Notes under the pieces: model-generated | The model's database searches: none | The model's input: only the letters and a program-made list of their open reading frames with translations | Told to the model about the DNA's origin: nothing | Origin: Prorocentrum cordatum | Lineage: Eukaryota > Sar > Dinophyceae > Prorocentrales > Prorocentraceae | DNA length: 64,000 nt | Direction: 5' to 3' | NCBI GenBank assembly: GCA_963575745.1 | Contig: CAUYUJ010019602.1 | Coordinates: 46,001-110,000 of the forward strand | Shown here: one piece after another, positions 30,044-41,410 of the stretch | Layout of the letters: every line of letters begins with the position of its first letter | Position numbering within the stretch: position 1 is the first letter of the stretch | Translations under genes and position numbers: made by a program

Positions 30044-31201
30044 AATTCCGGCGCGCTGGAGAGCTAGTTGGCAAGACAAATCTCGACGGACCTTTTGCTG
30101 ACTTTTGGTCGGTTGGAAATTTTGTTCTCGAAATTCAACAATTCGTTTGAGCTCTATTTTTTCCCACCATATTCGATCTTATTCCCGCTCGCCTTCTCAA
30201 TCTCAGCTCGATCGGGTAAATATTTCTGCAAAAAAGCATCGCGGCGGGATCGGCTGTTTCGAGTCATCTTGATACGCGTTGTCGGTAGTTTGTACTTAAC
30301 TCGAGCTGTAGGGCAGCTACAGAGCTCACTCTCACAGAAATCGATTGCGAATCATCAGGTGCGTTCGTCTGTTCCATCTAGAGGTCTGAACTCGGTCTGC
30401 TGCCCGAGCCAGGTTCGCGAAACTTTTCGTGTTATTAGAGGTGCTAACAGCTTTCTGCACTTAACTCGGGCTGTAGGGGGGTACAGGGCTCGTATTCACA
30501 GGAATCGATTTGGAGACATCAGGCGCGTTCGCCTGCGGAATCCAGAGCTGAGAACTCGTGTGCTGCCCGAGCTAGGTTCGCAAAACTATTCGTATTCGTC
30601 GAGTCATCTCGAGAGGTGTTGTCCGTTTACTGCACTTAACTCGAGCTGTAAGGGGGCTGCAGGGCTGGTAATCACTGGAATCGATTCGGAGACATCAGTC
30701 GCGTCCGCCTGTCGCATTCAGAGCCCTGAACTCGGCCTGCTGCCCGAGCTAGGTCCACGAAGCTATTCGTATTGTTCGAGACATCTTCAGAGGTGCTGTC
30801 GATTTTCTGCACTGAACTCGTGCTATAAGGGGGCTGCAGGGCTGGTAATCACAGGAATCGATTCGGAGACATCAGGCGCGTCCGCCCGTTGCATTCAGAT
30901 GTCTGAACTCGGTCTGATACTCGAGCTAGATTCGCGAAACTATTGTATTGTTCGAGTGATCTTGAGAGGTGCTGTCGATTTTTGTTCGTAACTCGGGCTG
31001 TAGGAGAGCTACGGAGCTCGTGCGCACAGAAAAAGATCCAGAAGCATGAGGGGCGTTTCACTGTTGCATCGAGAGGTCTGAAATCGTTTAGGCTGAAAAA
31101 TATTCGTTCTCTGCAATTTTTTTCGACATTCTATATGCTCAGGAAGCTCTGCGAGTCCCCCGGCGGTAAGGAAGGTTGACGGTTTACCGCCGGCGCACAG
31201 T
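30044..31201 (+). repeat. L element 13
   Basis: AATTCCGGCGCGCTGGAGAGC, L head with GGGTAAATATTTCTGC and about five monomers. The 3' repeat carries one change (GGAAGCTCTGCGAGT). The hairpin loop is GGAAGGTTGACGG. Confidence 0.85.
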
Positions 31202-31414
31202 AATTCCGGGGCGCTGGAGAGCTAGTAACTCGTAGAGCTTCCCTTAGCAAGTTATTGCTGGAAACTTAGGAGTAATAACTCGTATAGCTTCCCTTAGCAA
31301 GCTATTGCTGGAAGCTTACGAGTAATTCCGGGGCGCTGGAATGCTAGTTGGCAAGAAAAATCTCGACGGACCTTTTGCTGACTTTTGGTCGGTTGAAAAT
31401 TTTGCTTTCGAAAT
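31202..31414 (+). repeat. Mini elements and 5' part of L element 14
   Basis: Two mini units (AACTCGTAGAGCTTCCC and AACTCGTATAGCTTCCC), then the L head to TTTGCTTTCGAAAT, where a C1 element is inserted. The continuation TCCTCAATTCG is at 31817. Confidence 0.8.
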
Positions 31415-31816
31415 ACCTCGTAGAGCTCGTCGGCATCGATGAGCTAGAGGAATTCGGGCGCGGGGTGGAGCTAGTTGCGCGACCCGGCCGTAGGAGACAA
31501 AGTGGTGACTTCGGGTCGGTTTTGCTAAGATTTCAAAGATATTTAACAATTCATTTCAAGAGTCTACATTTCTCTCACGTGCAGTGGGTTATGCCTCGGC
31601 TGCCAGTTGAATTTCCAGGTCGGTAGCTGCAATACTACTATCAAAAGACTTGCGGGAACCGACTTTGGATGAAAACCAGAAAAACGTGATTTTTCGAGTT
31701 TTTCTCCTCTCGCTTCAGAAGCTTCCTTCATGTCTCCCGAGGAGCGCTGTGGAACAAAAGAGCTCTACGAGGTGCCCGGCGGTAAGCTGGTTGACGGTTT
31801 ACCGCCGGTTCCCAGT
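31415..31816 (+). repeat. C1 element nested in L element 14
   Basis: Complete: ACCTCGTAGAGCTCGTCGG through AGAGCTCTACGAGG, hairpin, TTCCCAGT. The flanks TTCGAAA(T) and TCCTCAATTCG rebuild an uninterrupted L sequence with no duplicated bases, so the element ends are precisely defined here. Confidence 0.9.
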
Positions 31817-31949
31817 TCCTCAATTCGTTTGAGCTCTAGTATTTTTTCCCGTGATATTGGATCTTATTCCCGCTCGTCATCTTGATCTCAGCTCGATCGG
31901 GTACCTTTTACTGCCAAAAAGCGCACTGGCGGGATCGGCCGTTTCGAGT
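31817..31949 (+). repeat. L element 14, middle part
   Basis: TCCTCAATTCGTTTGAGCTC to GGCCGTTTCGAG. It is cut at GAG/TCATC by L element 15 and resumes at 33148. Confidence 0.85.
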
Positions 31950-33147
31950 AACTCGTAGAGCTTCCCTTAGCTAGTTGCTGGAAGCTTAAGAGTAATTCCG
32001 GCGCGCTGGAGAGCTAGTTGGCAAGAAAAATCTCGACGGACCTTTTGCTGACTTTTGGTCGGTTGAAACTTTTGTTCTCGAAATTCAACAATTCGTTTGA
32101 GCTCTAGTATTTTTTCCCGTGATATTCGATCTCATTCCCGCTCGCCATCTCGATCTCAGCTCGATCTGGTAATCGCGGCGGGATCGGCTGTTTCGAGTCA
32201 TCTTGATACGCGTTGTCGGTATTTTGTACTTAACTCGAGCTGTAGGGCAGCTAGAGAGCTCATTCTCACAGAAATCGGTTGGAAATCATCAGGCGCGTTC
32301 GTCTGTTCCATCTAGAGGTCTGAACTCGGTCTGCTGCCCGAGCCAGGTTCGCGAAACTATTCGTGTTATTAGAGTCATCTCGAGAGGTGCTGACAGTTTT
32401 CTGCACTTAACTCGGGCTGTAGGGAGGCTACAGGGCTCGTGCTCACAGGAATCTATTCGGAGACATCAGGCGCGCCCGCTTGCCGAATCCAGAGCTCAGA
32501 ACTCGGTGTGCTGCCCGAGCTAGGTTCGCAAAACTATTTGTATTCGTCGAGTCATCTTGATAGGTGCTGTCCGTTTTCTGCACTTAACTCGAGCTGTAAG
32601 GGGGCTGCAGGGCTGGTAATCATGGGAATCGATTTGGAGACATCATTCGCGCCCACCTGTCGCATTCAGAGCCCTAAACTCGGCCTGCTGCCCGAGCTAG
32701 GTCCGCGAAGCTATTCGTATTGTTCGAGACATCTTCAGAGGTGCTGCCGATTTTCTGCACTTAACTCGGGCTGTGAGGGGGCTGCAGGGCTGGTAATCAC
32801 AGGGGTCGATTCGGAGACATCAGGCGCGTCTGCCTGTTGCATTCAGACGTCTGAACTCGGTCTGATACTCGAGCTCGATTCCGAAACTATTTGTATTGTT
32901 CGAGTGATCTTGAGAGGTGCTGTCGATTTTCGCATAACTCGGCCTGTAGGATAGCTACGGGGCTCGTGCGCACAGAAACGATCCAGAAGCATGAGGGGCG
33001 TTTGGCTATTGCATCTGAGAGGTCTGAAATCGTTTAGGCTGAAAAACTATTCGTTCTCTGCATTTTTTTCGACATTCTATATGCTCAGGAAGCTCTACGA
33101 GTCCCCCGGCGGTAAGGAAGGTTGACGGTTTACCGCCGGCGCCCTGT
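31950..33147 (+). repeat. L element 15 nested in L element 14
   Basis: AACTCGTAGAGCTTCCC to a hairpin ending GCGCCCTGT. Flanks ...GTTTCGAGT and CATCTTGATACGCG join into the standard L head with no duplication. About five monomers. Confidence 0.88.
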
Positions 33148-34076
33148 CATCTTGATACGCGTTGTTGGTATTTTATACTTAACTCGAGCTGTAGGGCAGG
33201 TACAGAGCTGATAAGCACGCCTAATCGATTCAGAATGATCAGGCGCGTTCGTCTGTTGCATCCAGAGGTCTGAACTCGGTCTGTTAGCCGAGCTAGGTCC
33301 GCAAACCTATTCGTATTAGTTGAGTCATTTTGACAGGCGCTCTCGGTTTTCTGTACTAAACTCGAGCTACAGGACAGCTACAGAGCTGAAACTTACAGAG
33401 ACCAATTCAAAATCATCAGTCGCGCTCGTCTGTTGAATGCAGAGCTCTCAATACGGTCTGCTGCCTGATCTAGAATCGGGAAACTATTCGTATTGTTCGA
33501 GTCAGCTTGAGAGGTGTTGTCGGGCTTCTGTGCTGCATTCGGGCTGCAGGGGGGCTACAGGGTTGGTAGTTACAGGAATCGGTTTGGAGACATCAGGCGC
33601 GCCTGCCTGTCGAATCCAGAGCTCAGAACTCGGTCTGCTGCCCGAAGTAGGTCTGCGAACCTATTCGTATTGTTCGAGTCATCTTGAGAGGTGCTGTCGG
33701 TTTTCTGCACTCAACTCGGGCTGTACAGGGGCTGCAGCGCTATCAATTACATGAATCGATTCGGAGACATCAGACGCGTCCGCCTGTCGCATTCAGAGGT
33801 CTGAACTCGATCTGATATTCGAGCTAGGTTCACCAAACTATTCGTATTTTTCGAGTCATCTTGCGTTAATCGGGCTGCAGGAGGGCTACGGAGCTCGTAC
33901 AGAGGACAATCTAGAAGCATCGGGGGCGTTTGACTGTTGCATCGAGAGGTCTGAAATCGCTTGGGCTGAAAAACTATTCGTTCTCTAGAATTCGTTTCCG
34001 ACATTATATATTGTCAGGAAGCTCTACGAGTCTCCCGGCGGTAAGAAAGGTTGACGGCTTACCGCCGGCGCCCAGT
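33148..34076 (+). repeat. L element 14, 3' part
   Basis: Resumes CATCTTGATACGCG, with about four monomers, 3' GGAAGCTCTACGAGT and hairpin (right arm GGCTTACCGCCGG). Nearly identical to 34298-35227. Confidence 0.88.
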
Positions 34077-35227
34077 TCCGGGGCGCTGGAGAGCTAGTTG
34101 GCAAGAAAAATCTCGACTGACCTTTTGCTGACTTCTGGTCGGTTGAAAATTTTGCTCTCGAAATTCCTCAATTCGTGTGAGCTCTAGTATTTTTTCCCGT
34201 GATATTCGATCTTATTCCCGCTCGCCATCTTGATCTCAGCTCGATCGGGTGCCTTTTACTGCCAAAAAGCACACTGGCGGGATCGGCCGTTTCGAGTCAT
34301 CTTCATACGCGTTGTCGGTATTTTATACTTAACTTGAGCTGTAGGGCAGGTACAGAGCTGATAAGCACGCCTAATCGATTCAGAATGATCAGGCGCGTTC
34401 GTCTGTTGCATCCAGAGGTCTGAACTCGGGCTGTTAGCCGAGCTAGGTCCGCAAACCTATTCGTATTATTTGAGTCATTTTGACAGGCGCTCTCGGTTTT
34501 CTGTACTAAACTCGAGCTACAGGACAGCTACAGAGCTGATGCTTACAGAGACCAATTCAAAATCATCAGTCGCGCTCGTCTGTTGAATGCAGAGCTCTCA
34601 ATACGGTCTGCTGCCTGATCTAGAATCGGGAAACTATTCGTATTGTTCGAGTCAGCTTGAGAGGTGTTGTCGGGTTTCTGTGCTGCGTTCGGGCTGCAGG
34701 GGGGCTACAGGGTTGGTAGTTACAGGAATCGGTTTGGAGACATCAGGCGCGCCTGCCTGTCGAATCCAGAGCTCAGAACTCGGTCTGCTGCCCGAAGTAG
34801 GTCTGCGAACCTATTCGTGTTGTTCGAGTCATCTTGAGAGGTGCTGTCGGTTTTCTGCACTCAACTCGGGCTGTACAGGGGCTGCAGCGCTATCAATTAC
34901 ATGAATCGATTCGGAGACATCAGACGCGTCCGCCTGTCGCATTCAGAGGTCTGAACTCGATCTGATATTCGAGCTAGGTTCACCAAACTATTCGTATTTT
35001 TCGAGTCATCTTGCGTTAATCGGGCTGCAGGAGGGCTACGGAGCTCGTGCAGAGGACAATCTAGAAGCATCGGGGGCGTTTGACTGTTGCATCGAGAGGT
35101 CTGAAATCGCTTGGGCTGAAAAAACTATTCGTTCTCTAGAATTCGTTTCCGACATTATATATTGTCAGGAAGCTCTACGAGTCTCCCGGCGGTAAGAAAG
35201 GTTGACGGTTTACCGCCGGCGCCCAGT
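34077..35227 (+). repeat. L element 16
   Basis: Complete L copy. By eye its 3' 930 bp differ from 33148-34076 at roughly a dozen positions, an offset of about 1150 bp, which indicates a recent duplication. Confidence 0.88.
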
Positions 35228-36384
35228 TGGCAAGACAAATCTCGACGGACCTTTTGCTGACTTTTGGTCGGTTGAAAATTTTGCTCTCGAAATTCTTCAA
35301 TTCGTTTGAGCTCTGGTATTTTTTCCCGTGATATTCGATCTTATTCCCGCTCGCCGCTCGCCATCTTGATCTCAGCTCGATCGGGTACCTTTTACTGCCA
35401 AAAAGCACACTGGCGGGATCGGCCGTTTCGAGTCATCTTCATACGCGTTGTCGGTATTTTGTACCTAACTCGAGCTGTAGGGCAGCTACAGAGCTGGTAA
35501 GCACACCTATTCCATTCAGAATCATCAGGCGCGATCGTCTGTTGAATCCAGAGGTCTGAACTCGGTCTGCTAGCCAAGCTAGGCCCGCAAACCTATGCGT
35601 ATTATTCGAGTCATCTTGACAGACGCTCTCGGTTTTCTGTACCTAACTCGAGCTATATAGCAGCTACAGAGCTGATACTTACAGAACCCGATTCAGAATG
35701 ATCAGTCGCGTTGGTCTGTTGAATGCAGAGCTCTCAACTCGGTCTGCTGCCCGATCTAGAATCGCGAAACTGTTCGTATTGTTCGAGTCAGCTTGCGAGG
35801 TGCTGTCGGGTCTCTGTACTCAACTCGGGCTGTAGGGGAGCTACAGTGCTGGCAGTAACAGGAATCGATTTGAAGACATCAGGCGCGTCCGCCTGTCGAA
35901 TCCAGAGCTCGGAACTCGGTCTGCTGCCCGAGCTAGGTCCGCAAAACTATTCCTATTGTTCGAGTCATCCTGAGAGGTGCTGTCCGTTTTCTGCACTCAA
36001 CTCGGGCTGTAGAGGGACTGCAGGGCTGGTAATCACAGGAATCGATTCGGAGACATCAGACACGTCCGTCTGTCGCATTGAGAGGTCTGGAATCGGTCTG
36101 ATACTCGAGCTAGGTTTGCCAAACCATTCGTATTGTTCGATTCATCTTGAGAGGTGCTGTCGATCTACGCACGTTACTCGGGCTGTAGGAGAGCTTCAGA
36201 GCCCGTACAGAAGACAATGCAGAAGCATCGGGGGCGTTCGGCTGTTGCATCGAGAGGTCTGAAATCGCTTGGGCTGACAAATTATTCGTTCTCAACATTC
36301 TTTTTTCCACATTAGTTATTGTCAGGAAGCTCTACGAGTCCCCCGGCGGTAACCAAGGTTGACGGTTTACCGCCGGCGCCCAGT
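35228..36384 (+). repeat. L element 17
   Basis: L head TGGCAAGACAAATCTCGACG with a local duplication of GCTCGCC near 35349. About five monomers. 3' GGAAGCTCTACGAGT and hairpin with loop CCAAGGTTGACGG. Confidence 0.88.
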
Positions 36385-36681
36385 TGGCCGACCCGGCCAG
36401 AAAGGACAAAGTGGTAACTTTTGGGTGGTTTTGCGAATATTTGCAGGATATTTGACAATTCATTTTGAGAAAGCAGATTTTTCGCACCGTTATGGCGCGT
36501 CCGCTAGTAAAATTTTCAGGCCCATAGGTGGAGTATTATTATTGAAACACTTGGGGGAACCGACGTTAGATAAAAACAGAAAAACGTGATTTCTCGAGTT
36601 TTTCGTTTCCCGCTCCAGAAGCTTTCTTCACGTGTTCCGACGATTGCTGTGCAAGAAAAGAGCTCTACGAGGTTCCCGGCG
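36385..36681 (+). repeat. C1 element, 5' part up to the LINE-3 insertion
   Basis: TGGCCGACCCGGCCAG leader, C1 core, AGAGCTCTACGAGG and left hairpin arm TTCCCGGCG. The right part resumes at 42712 with ACCAGGTTGACGG. The GTA of the usual GGTAACC is missing from both sides, so LINE-3 made a small target deletion and no clear TSD. Confidence 0.8.
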
Positions 36682-36827
36682 CTAGGGCTCAGGGCTAGAC
36701 ATCTCGGCTCTAGGGCTCCTGGATCCCACAGGAGCTCAGGGGGTGTCGGCGCCGCGGGGAAGCGGCGCGGCGGCCTTCGCTGCCATCGACGAGTACGGCA
36801 TCTTCCAGGCAAGCCAGGCCGCCTGCT

Positions 36828-37640
36828 TTGTGTGCTGTAATTATTGTTTTGTTTGTCGTGTGTGCAAAGACGGACGGGTACGACTTTTCAGTGCTTGCGA
36901 GACGTTTCCAGCTGGAGGATATTTCCCCGACTGTACCATATTTGCAGTACTCACAGGACTGCGGACAGAGACCAGATTCTGCTGTTGAGAGGGCATCTCG
37001 GAAAAGGCAAATTCAGGATACCGAGCAGATTGTACGTGACCTTCCATTGGACGGGAGATTGAATACTGCCGACTCCACACCAGATAGTGATAGCCATTGT
37101 GTTGTCCCACCTTCATTTGTGAATATGAATACAGGACTCATGAATATGATGCAGACTCCTTCCAACGCAGCTGTGGCGGGAGCTACAACCAACGGAGGGC
37201 GTGCGGGAGGGGCTCCAGTAGGTCAGGTCAGTCCTGGAGGTCAAGGATCTGGAGGCGCTCCTGTTGTTCCTAGAGGCCCAGCTCCACAAGGTGCTCTAGG
37301 GGGACCCCCAGGTATGCCCACGGAGGCACAACAGGCGGCGGCCCAAGCGGCTGTTGTCCCTGAAGGTGCTGGGGAGCGTCAGGGTATGCAGGGTGTTAGC
37401 GACGACGCCCAACGAAATGTCAAACATCGTGTCAACGGTCCTCACGAGGCACTCTTGGGAGAACTCGAGGAGAAACGAAAGAAACTCAGTGTGGTCTCGG
37501 ACGAGGCCCCATCCTGGTTCAAGGCCTTCGCGGAGCTCAACGTGCTTGAGAGCAAAGTTAGGCAACGCGAAAACGTCGAAATCAGGGCCGATAGTCACAG
37601 AGCATCTCGAATCGTCAGGAGGCCTCCGACATCAGGATGA
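36828..37640 (+). pseudogene. LINE-3 ORF1, N-terminal part
   Basis: An open frame with no ATG at its left edge. The first plausible starts are ATGs near 37126 (MNTGLMNMM). A Gly/Pro/Ala/Gln-rich region is followed by a charged stretch (LLGELEEKRKKLSVVSDEAP, AFAELNVLESKVRQREN) likely to be coiled coil. It ends at a TGA that overlaps the next ATG (ATGA at 37637-37640). Reading one frame over gives NRQEASDIRMSNLERQMQDL, which continues the coiled coil, so I prefer an indel in a single ORF1 over stop-start coupling. Confidence 0.6.
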
Positions 37641-38443
37641 GCAACTTGGAGCGACAGATGCAGGATCTCAAGAAGAACCCCAGTGTGATATCAGGTGCAG
37701 CCTCGACTACGGCACCTTCCTACGGAGGGGGCCCACCAGGACTCTCAGGACCCTCCAGTTTCAGTCCCAGCTATGTGGAGCTCACAGGCTGGACAGACTG
37801 GAATGGGACAGCGGTTACACGTTCGGCCAGTATGATGAGAGACACGGACGTTGCACAATTCATCACTAATTTGAAGACGGCCATCGCAGCAGAGGATGAA
37901 GCCAGGATCGACTACGAGGGCACACTACGTATGAATGGAAGTAGAATGATGTTGAGTACGATCAAAATCAAATTCATTGTAGGAACCGACTCTTCGACAT
38001 TATACAACGTGAAGCGTGCTTTTGATGATGCTTTAACTCCGAATCCCCAAAGGAATGCGGCTCAGGTTTCGAGGTCACCTCCAGATTATGACAGCATGTT
38101 CCAGGGCATGTTACAACGACCCAGTCGGGTCCGCGTACGCATAGAGGCCCCACCTTGGAAACGTGATCATATCGGGGTTGTGGGACGCTTCTATGGGACA
38201 TACCGCGAGTGTACCAACAGTGAGGCTATGGAGATCAGGGGGGAGACAGGATCGGGACCCAACGGACGGAGCACAATGTGGACCAAGCCGCAGGACCCTC
38301 AGCATCGACCCGTGGAACTGGCATCCTTTCGTATCAATACGGGGTGGACAGTGGACCGCGAGATCTGGGAGGGTGTACTTATGCGAAGCGGTGTGACGAC
38401 TACATACGACACATTTGTTACGAGTCTTGCCGGCAGGGTGTGA
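37637..38443 (+). CDS. LINE-3 ORF1, C-terminal part
   Basis: 269 codons. It begins in coiled coil (MSNLERQMQDLKK), then a Gly/Pro/Ser linker, the family block SPSYVELTGWTDW, and near the C-terminus VRVRIEAPPWKRDH, matching LINE-A ORF1. It ends TGA 38441-38443, followed in frame by CGG TGC AGA. The frame then stays open through 22 codons to ATG 38510 and on into ORF2. Confidence 0.7.
   Translation: MSNLERQMQDLKKNPSVISGAASTTAPSYGGGPPGLSGPSSFSPSYVELTGWTDWNGTAVTRSASMMRDTDVAQFITNLKTAIAAEDEARIDYEGTLRMNGSRMMLSTIKIKFIVGTDSSTLYNVKRAFDDALTPNPQRNAAQVSRSPPDYDSMFQGMLQRPSRVRVRIEAPPWKRDHIGVVGRFYGTYRECTNSEAMEIRGETGSGPNGRSTMWTKPQDPQHRPVELASFRINTGWTVDREIWEGVLMRSGVTTTYDTFVTSLAGRV
38441..38443 (+). promoter_or_regulatory. 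Candidate TGA-CGG readthrough site, LINE-3
   Basis: TGA followed directly by CGG, a context known to be leaky in several plant-virus readthrough genes. ORF1 and ORF2 are in the same frame, and the first 22 codons after the stop contain no other stop. This parallels the TAG in LINE-A and LINE-B. Confidence 0.55.
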
Positions 38444-41410
38444 CGGTGCAGAGGTGCCAGTCGGGCTGGTGGCCCCACAGCCCAGCATAGGCTAGGCACC
38501 CAGAATCTTATGAAACAAGGGGCTACAGCAGATCGGGGATTTGCTTGCATGAGGGCACTTCTTTCTCACGGCTGTGAAGTGTTCTGTTTACAGGAGTGTG
38601 AACACTTACCGTCCAATTCAATTCAGCTGCTTGGCTGGCACCTAGTTTATTCAAGTGACAGGAAGGCTTCCATAGCTTTGAGGGGGAAGTCTTGTCACAA
38701 CATAGTTCGCTCTTGGAGTAATCATGCTCGTCTTGCTATTGTGTGCTTGCGTCATCCGTGTATCTTTCTTGTCTCTGCGTACTTTCCGAACAGATCGGAG
38801 AATCGTTCATTGGAGGTGGCTTTTGAGATGCTGAAAACAATCGAAACAACTTATCGGAGGTGGAAGGAGGAATGCAGATACACATGTGAGCTTGTGATTG
38901 CAGGGGATTTTAATGTTGAGCTTGCGCCCGACATCACCTGTTCAGGAGGCACGGTGACTGGAGGTGCTGTGCAGATTCTCGACGGGAGGGGATATGGGAA
39001 TGATACGGAGGATAGACGGTGGGAGGAGGACATGTGGCGATCTCAGCTGCAGGAGTGGCTGTGTCGGATGCGCTTGCTGGCAGTCAATTCTCTTGGCTCG
39101 CCGTACTCTCGGCAGCCGACTTTCGTGCATCGTGCGAATAATGCTCGACGCAAGTCTGGGGCGAAGACTATTGCGCCAAAAGTGCTTGACTATCTCATGG
39201 TCCCACAATCCTGGGAGGGTGACTTGGTTGAATGCCGAACGGATTGGATCCCAGAGACCCCGACTACCAACTTCTCGGATCATGCCTGTGTCTACGCCGA
39301 GTTCCATATGCAGAACCCTCAGGTCACGAAATATCAAGGCCCCCCTAGCCACCACACAAGCCACAAAGAGTTCCAATCGTATCGGGAGGAGGCCCAATTT
39401 CAGGTCCTGGCGGACGTCCAGATCCCGACGGTGCCCCCACAACGTCTTGCTGAAACGATTGCTGGACATGCGTTACCGCTCCTCACGGTGAGGGCCCCCA
39501 GGTACTCTCGAGGGCTCCCGCCGAGTAGGACTCCTCAGCATGCCGAGCTGGAGGTACAACTCAGAGAGGCACGTGCTAGGAAGGACAGAGCGTTGGCTCG
39601 GGACCTTCGACGTCGCATCAGACCGCTTGCGCGGGAATATCGCCGACGGAAGGTGGAGTGGGAGGCGCTACCATCTAGGAAGGGGAGGAGGACACGTGTG
39701 ACGGAGTTGAGGGTGACGGACACTGGGGGAGGGGATATGGGGCCTACGACTATGATGACGGAGGACAGGGAACTGTGGGCGGAGGAGGTGGAGCGATATG
39801 CTGTGCAGAGTATGACTTGTGATGACTCCAGAGCCCGCAATCGGGAGCTTGTGTCCACACTGCGTCGCCATGCATCCCAATCTACAGCCTCTTCGCACAA
39901 CGCACTTACGATTACATGCTCTACTATTCTGCAGGCGCGGAGCAGGCTCCGAACAGGACGGGCCTGTGGGCCCGACGGCATCTCGGTTGAACTTCTCAAG
40001 TCTCTTTCGTGGAGGTCAGTGCGTGCTATTGGTAAGGTTTTCTCTGATATATTCAACGGGCTTCGCCCGACGCCAAGGGAATGGCAGGAAGTATACCTAA
40101 CACTTATGCCGAAAACGAGCAAACTAGAAACATTGCGACAAACAAGGAACCTGCTTGTCGGAAATACCTTGGCCAAGTGGTATCTTACGTGTGTGACGAT
40201 TTTACTGGAACGATGTGTGGAACCCTTCATGAGTGATATGGCGGTTTACGGTTTTACTAGCGGACGACGTTGCTGGGAGATTTCATCGGCCATGACATGT
40301 ATTGCACAACATGCTTCCACATGGGGGCGAGATCAAACGGCGTGGCTCCTCAGCTGTGACATCGAGCGGGCGTTCGATGCTGTGACGTTGCCGACAGTCT
40401 CGAGAGCGATGACGGCCCTTGGGATCAGCGCACGGTTACAGTATGCGTTATTGGAGCCTCTCTCATCTACTTCATGCACGGTGCTGTTTGAAGGAGTTAC
40501 AATCCCCAATGTGCAGTGGGATAGGTCGCTCCGTACTGGGGGTACCGAATCACCTATCGCGTTCACTATTGTCACTATTGCTATGTGGCGTGATGTGATT
40601 GCTCGCCTGGATCAGCGCGGTGTCGGAGTCGAGATGCCATGCCATGATGATCATTGTCGGTATGCACGTTGGAATCATGCTCTCTGGGCTGACAATATTT
40701 TTCTGGCCGCCAAGTCAGCATCGGAGGCGCAGGTAGCGGCCACTGCCTTCACTACTGCTCTCAGGGATTGGGGGATGGAGTGGAAGGAGGAGAGTCTAGA
40801 GATGATGGTGTGTGGTACTCAGTACACTGATACGGTCACGGTTCAGATTGGCTCGCGGATTGTACCTTTCAAGCAGGTTGAGAGTTTGAATGTGCTGGGG
40901 TATCAGATTCCCAGAAGTTTCACTTCTATCCACACGGATGTGCAGGAGCGCGTCCAGCAGGCCCGAAGGGCATTCTTTGCGCAGGTGCAGTATTTTACGT
41001 GCAGGGCGCTGCCTCTGGTGAAGAGGTTTCGTCGATATCAATCGACTGTGCAGAGCCGTCTTTTATATGCAGCAGAGGCCATCACGATTGACAGTGAGTG
41101 TGTGAGGGTTATCCACGCGTTCGAGGGTATGTGTCTTCGGAGAATGTCAGGGGGGAGGAAGCCAGGATATGTGGGGTGGGAGGTATGGCGGCCAGCTGCG
41201 CTGACACGAGTCAGGACAATCTTCTGCGATGGGGGTTTCCCGTCGGCTGTGCAGATGCTGTGTTGGAAGAGCTGGGGCATGATGCGCTCCACGAGGCAAT
41301 ATTTACTATCTTTGGAGGAGGACAGGACGGCAAGGACGGAGGTAGAGGTGGAGGGATCAACGACTCAACGTGCTAAACGTGTTCGCTTTGCGGACGGGCG
41401 GGGGGGGGGA
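38444..41410 (+). pseudogene. LINE-3 ORF2: EEP endonuclease and RT
   Basis: EEP: FCLQECEH (catalytic Glu), VSAYFPN, LVIAGDFNVEL, KVLDYLMVP and FSDHACVYAEF. RT: ACGPDGISVELLKSL, YGFTSGRRCWEIS, motif A CDIERAFDAV (Asp at 40358-40360), motif B RTGGTESPIAF and motif C LWADNIFLAAKS (Asp at 40691-40693). Post-RT: FEGMCLRRMSGGRKPGYVGW and FPSAVQMLCWKSWG. The catalytic residues of both enzymes are intact. The frame breaks at the G10 run 41400-41409, after which a different frame continues the protein. Confidence 0.88.

Noticed and set aside
30068-30991. A 307-codon open frame through L element 13
   Set aside because: Produced by satellite monomers whose period is close to a multiple of three. The peptide is a degenerate repeat and is not kept in sister L copies.
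37637-37640. ATGA stop-start overlap in LINE-3 as a genuine ORF1a/ORF1b coupling
   Set aside because: LINE-A encodes one continuous ORF1, and the alternative frame just upstream continues the coiled coil, so an indel is simpler.
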